Below are positions 9,143-15,767 of a stretch of 44,487 nucleotides of DNA, in pieces. This stretch comes from Enterococcus sp. (GTDB lineage Bacteria > Bacillota > Bacilli > Lactobacillales > Enterococcaceae). The position numbers and the translations under genes were made by a program. Position 1 is the first letter of the stretch, and each line of letters opens with the position of its first letter. Below the pieces are notes generated by a model. The model ran no database searches. It had not been told where the DNA came from and was given only the letters and a program-made list of their open reading frames with translations. The stretch is from NCBI RefSeq assembly GCF_022711995.1, contig NZ_JALAHI010000018.1, positions 1 to 44,487 of the forward strand, in the 5' to 3' direction.

Positions 9143-9817
9143 CTACCCCTCTCGCTGATATTCCTCGATAATTTTGATACCTGAACTAGTCCCTAAGCGT
9201 TCCGCTCCTGCTTCAATCATTTTTAATGCAGTGTTCAAATCACGAATACCTCCGGCAGCTTTCACTTTTACATCGTTGCCGACCACTTTTTTCATTAATT
9301 GAACATCTGCAATCGTTGCGCCTCCTGTACCAAATCCGGTTGACGTTTTAACAAAATCAGGTTTGACTTCCTTTGCTATCTGGCAAACCGCCATTTTTTC
9401 ATCATCTGTCAAATAACAATTTTCTAAAATAACTTTGCTGATAATTCCGCCTTCACGAGATGCATTTACGATTGCTTTCATTTCTTCACGAATATATGCC
9501 AAATTGCCATCTTTCAATTGACCAATATTAATGACATAGTCGATTTCATCGGCCCCGTTTTTGATGGCGTCTTCTACTTCAAATACTTTCGTTTCGATGG
9601 TCGTTTGTCCTAATGGAAAACCGATAGCCGCTCCCACATGAACCTTACTGTTTTTCAAAAACTCCCGACAGATTGCTACTGGATAAGAATTGATTGCTAC
9701 CATCTTAAAACCATAATCATCTGCTTCTTGGCAAAGTCTTTGAAACTCTTCTTTGGTAGCATCCGCTCTCAATAACGTATGATCTACCATATTGGCTAAT
9801 TCTTTTAATTCAATCAT
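9143..9817 (-). CDS. deoC: Deoxyribose-phosphate aldolase (DERA)
   Basis: The 224-residue product is a class I aldolase that splits 2-deoxyribose-5-phosphate into acetaldehyde and glyceraldehyde-3-phosphate. The Schiff-base lysine is Lys157 in FVKTSTGFG, the second catalytic lysine is Lys186 in VKVKAAGGIRD, and the acid/base Asp is probably Asp93 (DEIDYVINIG). The start at 9817 has AAAGGAG seven bases upstream; the frame runs open upstream to 9976 but that part is not DeoC-like. It is the first gene of the operon. With a PTS and two dehydrogenases rather than deoxyribokinase or nucleoside phosphorylase, it may act on a related deoxy-ketose or deoxy-aldose phosphate; that is inference. Confidence 0.93.
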   Translation of the reverse strand: MIELKELANMVDHTLLRADATKEEFQRLCQEADDYGFKMVAINSYPVAICREFLKNSKVHVGAAIGFPLGQTTIETKVFEVEDAIKNGADEIDYVINIGQLKDGNLAYIREEMKAIVNASREGGIISKVILENCYLTDDEKMAVCQIAKEVKPDFVKTSTGFGTGGATIADVQLMKKVVGNDVKVKAAGGIRDLNTALKMIEAGAERLGTSSGIKIIEEYQREG

Positions 9818-9851
9818 TTGCTTGCTCCTTTGCATTTTTATTTGCACTCTT

Positions 9852-9879
9852 ATATTATCATTTGCTTTCGTTTTGTCAA
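9852..9879 (-). promoter_or_regulatory. Promoter of the deoC-PTS-dehydrogenase operon
   Basis: On the minus strand TTGACA (reverse of 9874-9879), then a 16-base spacer and TAATAT (reverse of 9852-9857), sits about 35 bases upstream of the deoC start. The stretch 9880-10090, towards the divergent marR promoter, shows nothing further that I recognise. Confidence 0.6.
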
Positions 9880-10093
9880 TATATAAAAATAAAAATAAAT
9901 GAACGACGACAGCTACCCCTTCTTTACCACCAAGTGATATTTCCTGAAATTTCCCACATAAGCGCATCTTTCTCATTTTCTTGGCGCTCTTTTTGAGGAA
10001 AATTTCCTCTTTAAAAATTGCGATTCATCTTGTGCTAGATCCTCCTTTGAACGAGATGCGGCTGATTATCTTTTCTTAAATCATATCTATGGG

Positions 10094-10153
10094 TTGACAA
10101 ACGTTCGGTACCGAACTATAATAAATCCGAAATAAAGTTAGGTACCGAACTTT
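10094..10153 (+). promoter_or_regulatory. Consensus promoter with two GGTACC-centred operators (marR-lmrA operon)
   Basis: TTGACA (10094-10099), a 17-base spacer and TATAAT (10117-10122) make a perfect consensus promoter. The spacer holds the perfect palindrome GTTCGGTACCGAAC (10103-10116). A second near-perfect palindrome, AAAGTTAGGTACCGAACTTT (10134-10153), lies downstream of the -10, with centres 34 bases apart. A dimeric MarR bound at both would block polymerase. The regulator gene begins 26 bases further on. Confidence 0.9.
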
Positions 10154-10179
10154 ATAAAATAAGAAATGAGGAATGCACT

Positions 10180-10941
10180 ATGAGTCACTTAACAAATCAG
10201 CTAATGAAACAATTACAATTCATAAGTGAAGCACGAAATGCTTTTTTAAGTCAACGGAAACAACGGCTTTCCGGTCAGCAACGGGTGCTGGCGATCCTAA
10301 AGCTAGAAGATGGATTAGTCCAAAACTATTTGGCAGAAGTGCTTGATTTAAGACCTAGTTCGTTAGCAGAATTATTGAAGAAAATGGAAAATTCAGGTGA
10401 TATTGAAAGAAAAGAAGACGAAGCAGACAAGCGGATCAAACGGATTTATTTAACTGACACCGGACGCAGCAAAGCTGAAAAGCTAAGTACCAATAAAGAA
10501 GAAGCGAGCAGTGAAATCTTTTTTGCTGGTTTAACTGAAGAAGAGCAACAACTCTTCAGTGACTATTTGCAAAAAATTGCTGCCGGTTGGGAAACGGATT
10601 TTCAGCAACAAGCCGAGCGCTTCGTTGACCCAATGGATCGCTTGCAAGCCATGCAACATCTCCGGGAAAGCATGATGGATCACTGGGGTGGGGATTGGCA
10701 ATCCATGAGCAATGAAGAACGGCGCCAAATGAAAAAAGAAATGAGAGATGCGATGCGGCAAATGCCTTTTAGAGGTCATCACGGAATGCCTGGCTTCCCA
10801 CCATTTGGGCGAGGTGGAAGAAACGATTTTCACCATCCATGGCACGGTGATTTTTTCAATAATGATTCCTTTGATCCCCGCAAGCAAAAACCAACAGACT
10901 CGGACTCGGAACACCCTACCGATGAATGGAAAGATTTCTAG
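10180..10941 (+). CDS. MarR-family regulator with a His/Gly/Phe-rich C-terminal tail
   Basis: The protein has 253 residues. The first 145 or so form a MarR winged helix-turn-helix (LVQNYLAEVLDLRPSSLAEL recognition region, DKRIKRIYLTDTGRSKAE wing). Unlike usual MarR proteins of about 140-160 residues, it continues with an acidic/basic helical segment and then a low-complexity tail rich in Gly, His, Phe, Pro and Arg (about 195-253, for example FRGHHGMPGFPPFGRGG). GAGGAA precedes the ATG. It is the first gene of an operon with an ABC drug exporter and sits behind a promoter with matching palindromes, so it most likely represses its own operon and is released by a drug-like ligand. The tail might bind metal or ligand; there is no evidence for either. 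Confidence 0.85.
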   Translation: MSHLTNQLMKQLQFISEARNAFLSQRKQRLSGQQRVLAILKLEDGLVQNYLAEVLDLRPSSLAELLKKMENSGDIERKEDEADKRIKRIYLTDTGRSKAEKLSTNKEEASSEIFFAGLTEEEQQLFSDYLQKIAAGWETDFQQQAERFVDPMDRLQAMQHLRESMMDHWGGDWQSMSNEERRQMKKEMRDAMRQMPFRGHHGMPGFPPFGRGGRNDFHHPWHGDFFNNDSFDPRKQKPTDSDSEHPTDEWKDF

Positions 10942-10960
10942 TAAAAAACAAGGAAATGAA

Positions 10961-10992
10961 CTTCTAACGTTTATGAAGGTACTCGTTAGAAG
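10961..10992 (+). promoter_or_regulatory. Hairpin directly in front of the lmrA-like ribosome site
   Basis: CTTCTAACG (10961-10969) and CGTTAGAAG (10984-10992) form a perfect nine-base-pair stem in the marR-lmrA intergenic gap. The AGGAGG ribosome site follows immediately (10993-10998). No T-run follows, so it is unlikely to be a terminator. It may stabilise or process the message or limit ribosome access. Confidence 0.55.
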
Positions 10993-11004
10993 AGGAGGAC
11001 AACC

Positions 11005-12771
11005 ATGCAAGAAGAAAGTCAAATTCACCAAAATCAACCAACCCCTGCAACAAGTTTTAAATTAAAAAATTTCATCCAATTAATCACGAGTGTCAATCCC
11101 AAAAAATCGCTTTTTGCATTGGGTTTGTTTCTCAGCTTATTAACAAGTGGTGCCAGTTTGATCGTTCCGCAATTAACCAAAAAATTGGTCGATACTAGTG
11201 GCACCCCCACTTTTAGTTCCAATATGGTCATCGTTTTGATTGTCGCATTTGCATTACAACTGGGTTTAGGAACGATCGGCGGCTTTCTCTTACGATACGT
11301 AGGAGAAAGTGCCGTCAAAACGTTGCGAGAACGACTCTGGACCCATCTGCTGCATTTGCCTGTCGGCTATTTCGATGCCCACAAATCCGGTGAAAGCAGT
11401 TCAAGACTTGTCAATGATACTTCCGTCATCAAAGATCTGGTCACTACTCAGTTTCCCAATTTCGTCACAGGTGCCATTCAGTTGGTAGGATCAATGGTGA
11501 TCCTATTTTGGATGGATTGGAAGATGGCAGCCTTCATGTTTAGCGCGGTTCCCCTCATCGCATTGATCATGTTGCCGATTGGAAAAATCATGTCCAAACT
11601 AGGACGGCAACTGCAAGCGGCCACCGCAAATTTCAATGCAGATGCCAGTGAGAAACTAGCCGAAATTCGGTTGATCAAAGCCAGCAACGGAGAAAAAAGC
11701 GAGCAAGAGAGCGGTCGCCGCTTGATTACAAGCATCTTCTCATTAGGTGTCAAAGACGCCAAAGTTGAGGCCGTTCTACAACCGATCATGATGACTGCAA
11801 TGCTGGGTTTATTTGTTGGGATTCTAGGCTATGGAGCGGTTAGAGTCCAAGCCGGCACATTAACTAGCGGTGCTTTAGTTGCCTTTTTGTTGTATCTTTT
11901 CAACATCATCGCTCCCGTTACGACTTTCGCCATGTTCTTTTCACAAGTGCAAAAAGCCATGGGGGCAACCGAACGCATTCAAGAAATACTTGACACACCA
12001 AGTGAATCTTTCACTGCCACAGAAACAGTCAATGTGGAAGGCCAAGTATTAAAAGCAGAACATATCAGCTTCAGTTACAACGAAGAACGGAGGATTCTCA
12101 ATGAAGTTTCTTTTGAAGCCAAGCCGAATACAGTGATTGCCTTTGCCGGTCCTAGTGGTGGCGGTAAGTCAACGATCTTCGCCTTATTGGAACGTTTTTA
12201 CCAACCAGATAGCGGCATGATCACAATTGGTGGAAAACCGATCCAGTCATTAGACCTTCAAGCTTGGCGCTCACAGATTGGTTACGTTTCCCAAGATAGT
12301 GCCGTCTTTGCCGGCAGCATTCGCGACAACCTCCAATATGGACTGGATCGCACGTTATCGGAAGATGAGCTATGGCAGGGTCTTTCCCTTGCTTACGCAG
12401 ATCAATTCGTCCGAGATTTTCCAGACCAATTAGAGACAGAGATTGGCGAGCGCGGGGTAAAACTATCTGGCGGACAAAAACAGCGGATCGCCATCGCTCG
12501 TGCCTTTCTACGAAATCCCAAAATATTGATGTTAGATGAAGCGACCGCCAGTCTTGACTCCCAATCGGAAGAAAAAGTCCAACGGGCCCTCGACCATTTG
12601 ATGGAAGGTCGTACTACCCTCGTGATCGCCCATCGCTTATCTACCATCGTCGATGCAGATCAAATCTATTTCATCGAAAAAGGCGCCGTTACCGGAAACG
12701 GCCGACACACAGAATTGATTGCCACTCATCCATTGTATGCCGAGTACGTCAAAGAACAGATGGTCAGCTAA
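11005..12771 (+). CDS. lmrA: LmrA/BmrA-type multidrug ABC half-transporter
   Basis: The 588-residue protein fuses a six-helix exporter domain (about 25-330) to an ATPase domain (about 345-588). Walker A GPSGGGKST is at 382-390, the signature LSGGQKQR at 487-494, Walker B ILMLDEA near 507-513, and the switch histidine is in VIAHRLST. From memory, the C-terminal half matches lactococcal LmrA closely (shared phrases such as RNPKILMLDEATASLDS and the IVDADxIYFIEKG stretch). It should work as a homodimer exporting amphiphilic drugs or lipids. GAGGAGG lies just upstream of the ATG. It is cotranscribed with, and probably controlled by, the upstream MarR protein. Confidence 0.92.
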   Translation: MQEESQIHQNQPTPATSFKLKNFIQLITSVNPKKSLFALGLFLSLLTSGASLIVPQLTKKLVDTSGTPTFSSNMVIVLIVAFALQLGLGTIGGFLLRYVGESAVKTLRERLWTHLLHLPVGYFDAHKSGESSSRLVNDTSVIKDLVTTQFPNFVTGAIQLVGSMVILFWMDWKMAAFMFSAVPLIALIMLPIGKIMSKLGRQLQAATANFNADASEKLAEIRLIKASNGEKSEQESGRRLITSIFSLGVKDAKVEAVLQPIMMTAMLGLFVGILGYGAVRVQAGTLTSGALVAFLLYLFNIIAPVTTFAMFFSQVQKAMGATERIQEILDTPSESFTATETVNVEGQVLKAEHISFSYNEERRILNEVSFEAKPNTVIAFAGPSGGGKSTIFALLERFYQPDSGMITIGGKPIQSLDLQAWRSQIGYVSQDSAVFAGSIRDNLQYGLDRTLSEDELWQGLSLAYADQFVRDFPDQLETEIGERGVKLSGGQKQRIAIARAFLRNPKILMLDEATASLDSQSEEKVQRALDHLMEGRTTLVIAHRLSTIVDADQIYFIEKGAVTGNGRHTELIATHPLYAEYVKEQMVS

Positions 12772-12794
12772 AAAGCTGGACCATCTGTTTTTTT
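12757..12794 (+). terminator. Rho-independent terminator of the marR-lmrA operon
   Basis: CAGATGGTC (12757-12765) pairs with GACCATCTG (12779-12787), with AGCT/AGCT extending the stem. A run of seven T follows. The stem overlaps the lmrA stop codon at 12769-12771. Confidence 0.92.
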
Positions 12795-12832
12795 GTCGAC
12801 CTCCTATAGACTCATGGGATTTTCTATTGAAA

Positions 12833-12862
12833 AAAATCACTCAATTATTTTTGAGTGATTTT
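12833..12862 (-). terminator. Terminator of the small membrane/secreted protein operon
   Basis: AAAATCACTCA (12833-12843) and TGAGTGATTTT (12852-12862) form an 11-base-pair stem whose minus-strand reading ends in a T-rich tail (reverse of the A-run near 12831). It lies eight bases after the stop of the small membrane gene. Confidence 0.75.
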
Positions 12863-12870
12863 AATGGTGA

Positions 12871-13050
12871 CTACATTTTTTTCCAGATTTTTAATATTAG
12901 CGTTGCTATTTCATCATTAAGTATTATTAAAAATAGGACTGCAACAATAATCATCGTATCGTGATTTGGAAAATACCTAAATCCTAATAACAAAAATAGT
13001 AGTGCTATGAATGTTATTATATAAGCTATTTTTCTTTTTCTATCTACCAT
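12871..13050 (-). CDS. Small two-helix membrane protein (partner of the secreted protein gene)
   Basis: I do not recognise this gene. The product is 59 residues from the ATG at 13050 (63 if an ATG at 13062 is used). AAGGTG sits about nine bases before 13050, which favours the shorter form. After a short basic start (VDRKRKIAY) there are two hydrophobic segments, IITFIALLFLLLGF and MIIVAVLFLIILND, and a basic end (KIWKKM). That suggests a two-span cytoplasmic membrane protein. It lies 23 bases downstream of a gene for a secreted glycine-rich protein on the same strand and shares its terminator. Size and topology are common among bacteriocin immunity proteins, but this is only an analogy. Confidence 0.65.
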   Translation of the reverse strand: MVDRKRKIAYIITFIALLFLLLGFRYFPNHDTMIIVAVLFLIILNDEIATLILKIWKKM

Positions 13051-13073
13051 CACTTCATTCACCTTCGATCATA

Positions 13074-13640
13074 CTAGCTATCCTGTGTCCATATAGCAGT
13101 TGGAACTAAGAGATGGGCTTTATTCCGCGAAAATCTTATAATTACTCCTTTGTTGAGATCCACACTTCCTGCTTTATCTATCAAGAACGCTGCCGCAGTC
13201 GATGCGAAAACACCTGCGATTGGTGAAAATAGACTTGATAAAGCCCCAACTCCTAGAGCTAATGCTGCTTTTGAATACGAACTATCTACATACAGGTACT
13301 TCAAGTCATTGCTCATTACAATCATTTTATTTACGCCTCTACGCAGCATGACTGATCTGGTATTCATTTCAATTTCTTCTTTGGTCCAAATATCTTCTGG
13401 ATCATAACCTCTCTCAATTGCTAAATTCATTAGGTCTTGGAAAGTTATATTGTTGATCTCTGCTATGACATCATCTGAAAGATATTCTAGTGGTACACCA
13501 TATGTTCCTTCTTCATCTACATACTCATTTTCATTTGTATTGGTGTTAACTTCTGATGCAATTGCTACAGTATTCCCAATAGTTCCAACACCTAAAATTA
13601 TCACAGAACACACACACATCGTTTTAATCTTATTCAGCAT
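13074..13640 (-). CDS. Secreted protein with C-terminal glycine/alanine-rich hydrophobic domain, unknown function
   Basis: The 188-residue product starts at the ATG at 13640, with AGGTGG about six bases upstream, rather than at 13655. It has a clear signal peptide (LNKIK, then CVCSVIILGVGTIGNTVAIA, likely cut after Ala28). A polar acidic stretch follows, then a helical region, then a long hydrophobic segment in ALALGVGALSSLFSPIAG and VFASTAAAFLIDKAGS, reminiscent of glycine-zipper or pore-forming peptides. The C terminus is a beta-like segment (GVIIRFSRNKAHLLVPTAIW). I do not know a named family for it. The small two-span membrane protein gene lies directly downstream. The surroundings are AT-rich and contain gene debris, consistent with acquired DNA. 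A secreted toxin/bacteriocin-like or cell-surface role is possible but unproven. Confidence 0.7.
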   Translation of the reverse strand: MLNKIKTMCVCSVIILGVGTIGNTVAIASEVNTNTNENEYVDEEGTYGVPLEYLSDDVIAEINNITFQDLMNLAIERGYDPEDIWTKEEIEMNTRSVMLRRGVNKMIVMSNDLKYLYVDSSYSKAALALGVGALSSLFSPIAGVFASTAAAFLIDKAGSVDLNKGVIIRFSRNKAHLLVPTAIWTQDS

Positions 13641-13737
13641 TTTCACCCACCTCATTTCAATTAATTACTTTTATACCATTACAATACACAATTATACATG
13701 ACTAAACAATGTATAAAATTGTCCTTTCAGTGTTTAT

Positions 13738-14136
13738 TCACTTCATCCAACACAATAATAGAAAGTAGGTAAGAGAATAATAATTAGTATTCATCAAAAA
13801 CCGTAGAGAAATTCCCCTCTTCGATTTTTTCTTTATTCTGAAAAACGTACTTTGACTGAATCCGATTATTACTTCAACTTCTTTATACGATTTACCGGAA
13901 TGAATTGATTCATAAACATGCCACTTTATTGGCGCACTGGTTGTTCTCGAGCAGCATTTCTTGTGATTCCGATTATTCTTTCTTTTAAAGGTTACAAACG
14001 TATTTATTTAGAGCTTAAATAATCGCAACAAGTGTTTCTTTTCTTTATTCATCCATCCCATAGCAAAGACCGCAACGTGATCCTTGTTTATGGATAGCTT
14101 TTCCTCGTAATCATTTACTACTGTTTCAGAATATCT
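13738..14136 (-). pseudogene. Decayed open frame with a recombinase-like helix-turn-helix end
   Basis: Reading the minus strand from 14136, one frame stays open except for a TAA at 14008-14010 and has no credible start codon or ribosome site. Its second half encodes WHVYESIHSGKSYKEVEVII and GFSQSTFFRIKKKSKR, which resembles the C-terminal helix-turn-helix of serine recombinases/invertases (pattern SYKEVE..TG.S.STF.RIKK). The first half (SINKDHVAVFAMGWMNKEKK) is not recognised. Bases upstream to 14275 hold further short open pieces broken by stops in every frame. I read it as a remnant of a mobile-element gene; the family assignment rests on a short motif and is tentative. Confidence 0.35.
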
Positions 14137-14175
14137 TTAACCAGTTTCTAGTTTACTTCTCTTTATTAGTGAAGT

Positions 14176-14253
14176 GGACTCGTTCTGTATATCCTTAGTA
14201 AAATGCTCTCCAATCCTTCACTTTATGCCATGTCTTCCCCCAGAAACGAGTCC
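14176..14253. repeat. Inverted repeat flanking 53 bases in the gene-free stretch
   Basis: GGACTCGTTCTG (14176-14187) and CAGAAACGAGTCC (14241-14253) are inverted copies with a single bulged base. They lie in a stretch without intact genes, next to the decayed frame. They could be the ends of a tiny relic element or a hairpin. Confidence 0.45.
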
Positions 14254-14275
14254 AAGTTTCTCTCATCTAAATCAT

Positions 14276-14611
14276 TCATCCCTTTTTCTGATCCTTAACA
14301 GCCAATTTTTCTTTCAGCTGTTGGTTTTCTGCAATTAAGAGAGCTTGTTTGTTACGGGCTTTGGCTAGCTTTGCCTGATAGATAATGAGTGCTTCTTGGT
14401 GGGCTTTCCGGTCGCTACTGGCGGCAGTTTCTAATTCAGCTACTTTTGTTTCCAATTCGAGATTGAGTTTTTCATACTTTTCATATAAAATCTTGGCATT
14501 TTCTATATTGGTCTGCTCTAAGTTGGCTTTGCTCGACACCCGAGTCGCAAAGTAGGTTAGAACACCGGTAATCAAGGAAGGTAAAACGACTGCGGCAACT
14601 GTTTGATCCAT
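14276..14611 (-). CDS. Membrane-anchored coiled-coil protein, unknown function
   Basis: The product is 111 residues from the ATG at 14611, which has GAGGGG six bases upstream; an ATG at 14641 lacks a good site. One N-terminal membrane helix (VAAVVLPSLITGVLTYFATR, about residues 5-24) is followed by a long, highly charged heptad-rich helix to the end (YEKYEKLNLELETKVAELET, QALLIAENQQLKEKLAV). It should be anchored in the membrane with a cytoplasmic or external coiled coil. I do not recognise the family. It is divergent from an XRE repressor/ImmA protease pair, and its promoter is covered by the same GATAC/GTATC operators, so it is the probable regulated target of that pair. Confidence 0.72.
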   Translation of the reverse strand: MDQTVAAVVLPSLITGVLTYFATRVSSKANLEQTNIENAKILYEKYEKLNLELETKVAELETAASSDRKAHQEALIIYQAKLAKARNKQALLIAENQQLKEKLAVKDQKKG

Positions 14612-14634
14612 AGATAACCCCTCTCTCTTTTTTA

Positions 14635-14743
14635 GATACAAAACGTATCATCTATTTGCAGTATATTCGATACGTATCATATCGTCAATTAAAAAGATAC
14701 GACACGTATCTCGATTGAAGCAAAAAAAGATACACATCGTATC
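14635..14743. promoter_or_regulatory. Array of four GATAC/GTATC operators with the divergent promoters
   Basis: Three sites follow GATAC-N5-GTATC exactly: 14635-14649, 14696-14710 and 14729-14743. A fourth, 14669-14683, reads GATACGTATCATATC, a compact variant. Centres are spaced 34, 27 and 33 bases. On the minus strand TTGACG (reverse of 14683-14688), 17 bases and TATACT (reverse of 14660-14665) form a strong promoter for the coiled-coil gene, with the second site inside the spacer and the first just downstream. The plus-strand promoter for the XRE gene is less clear (TATACT at 14753-14758). The layout resembles phage or ICE repressor operators. Confidence 0.88.
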
Positions 14744-14779
14744 TACCTATGATATACTAATGAAAAAGGAGGGATTGCT

Positions 14780-15112
14780 ATGCTTGGTAAACGACTGAAG
14801 GCACTTCGGCTAGGTATGAATCAAACACAGCAACAGATTGCTGATCATTTAGGGATCACCCGGGCTGCCTATTCGCATTTTGAGAATGATCGCAACGAGC
14901 CTGATGGGGAAACGATTGTAAAATTGGCTGAATTGTTCCAAGTCTCCACAGACTACCTATTAGGGCGACAGTCTCTGGCTAACTTTGCTCCGCCCTCTAA
15001 ACGGGTACAAACAGTTGCTGCCCATATTGATGAAAATGTAACCGATGAACAAATGGAAGACATTCTGAATTATATTGATTTTATAAAACAGCGGCACACT
15101 CAAAAGGATTGA
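14780..15112 (+). CDS. XRE/Cro-cI-type repressor
   Basis: The 110-residue protein has an N-terminal helix-turn-helix (about residues 4-60: [20 protein letters not shown], then the [24 protein letters not shown] segment) typical of ImmR/Xre repressors of Gram-positive phages and ICEs. A short C-terminal helical tail follows, possibly for dimerisation or protease recognition. AAGGAGGG precedes the ATG. The stop is followed six bases later by the ATG of an ImmA/IrrE-type metalloprotease. It most likely binds the GATAC/GTATC array upstream, repressing the divergent coiled-coil gene and controlling itself. No integrase or structural phage gene lies nearby. Confidence 0.9.
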   Translation: MLGKRLKALRLGMNQTQQQIADHLGITRAAYSHFENDRNEPDGETIVKLAELFQVSTDYLLGRQSLANFAPPSKRVQTVAAHIDENVTDEQMEDILNYIDFIKQRHTQKD

Positions 15113-15117
15113 TAGCT

Positions 15118-15582
15118 ATGGATAGAGTTGAAGAACTAATGGCTGCCTACCCAGATCTGCATTTTATTTTTGACAAAAATATGCCAGAAGGACAACAAGG
15201 CTTATATATCGATCAACATATTTATTTGAATCCTAAACAATCAAAAGCAGACTTGTTAGGAACCATCGGGGAGGAAATTGGACACTACTTAACCAGCGTG
15301 GGAGATATCACTGCCCAAGATACCAATGAAAAACGCAAGCAGGAACGTAAGGCTCGAGATGTTGGTGCGACGATCGTAGTCACGCCTTACGACATCATCG
15401 CCTGTTTTGAAGAAGGCTGTAAAACATTACTCGAATGTGCCGCCTTTTTAGAAGTAACGACGCAAACCCTCAAAGATGCTGTCTGCTACTATGCTCGCCG
15501 TTTTGACGGCATCAAAACCGACAATCAGTACACGTTGTTGTTTCATTTAGATGGCACCATCGAGGTGATCAAAACCTTTTAG
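15118..15582 (+). CDS. ImmA/IrrE-family metallopeptidase (repressor-cleaving type)
   Basis: The 154-residue protein carries the zinc-protease helix as EEIGHYLTS (TIGEEIGHYLT), the variant of HExxH used by ImmA-type proteins (E-E-x-G-H), and a following acidic/Arg-rich helix (NEKRKQERKARDVGATIVV) with typical ImmA spacing. In ICEBs1 and many phages ImmA cuts the ImmR repressor to derepress the element. Here the repressor gene is immediately upstream, so the pair probably works the same way. The ATG at 15118 has AAAGGA nine bases upstream and is preferred to a TTG at 15109. The signal that activates cleavage is not evident. Confidence 0.85.
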   Translation: MDRVEELMAAYPDLHFIFDKNMPEGQQGLYIDQHIYLNPKQSKADLLGTIGEEIGHYLTSVGDITAQDTNEKRKQERKARDVGATIVVTPYDIIACFEEGCKTLLECAAFLEVTTQTLKDAVCYYARRFDGIKTDNQYTLLFHLDGTIEVIKTF

Positions 15583-15642
15583 CTGTCTTTGCCGGTCCAC
15601 TTAGTAATGAAGTGCTGCGCATCCTTTCAGCCAACAAAAAAA

Positions 15643-15767
15643 GGCCCTGTCCCATCAATGTCATAAACAGAAAGCAGGTCGAAGGCCTACAGTACATTCG
15701 CTACTTTTCAATGTTTCGCGGATGTACTTTTTACTGTTTCTTTTGATTGATGAGACAAGTCCGTTTT
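15643..15767. repeat. Long-hairpin intergenic element, probable bidirectional terminator
   Basis: The outer arms, GGCCCTGTCCCATCAATG (from 15643, continuing to 15670) and the run ending TTGATTGATGAGACAAGTCC (15743-15762, starting with CTGTTT at 15734), pair with a few mismatches. An inner stem GTACATTCGC (15692-15701) / GCGGATGTAC (15718-15727) nests inside. A T-run follows on the plus strand and an A-run precedes the left arm, so it can end both the plus-strand protease gene and the minus-strand phosphoesterase gene that converge here. It resembles the elements at 85-248 and 37235-37389 in size and ends. Confidence 0.75.

Noticed and set aside
9818-9976. N-terminal extension of DeoC
   Set aside because: It would run through the operon promoter and has no DeoC similarity; the ATG at 9817 has AAAGGAG.
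13918-14022. A plus-strand frame of 34 residues starting MPLYWRTGCSRAAF
   Set aside because: No ribosome site, and it lies opposite the recombinase-like remnant, whose reading makes better sense.
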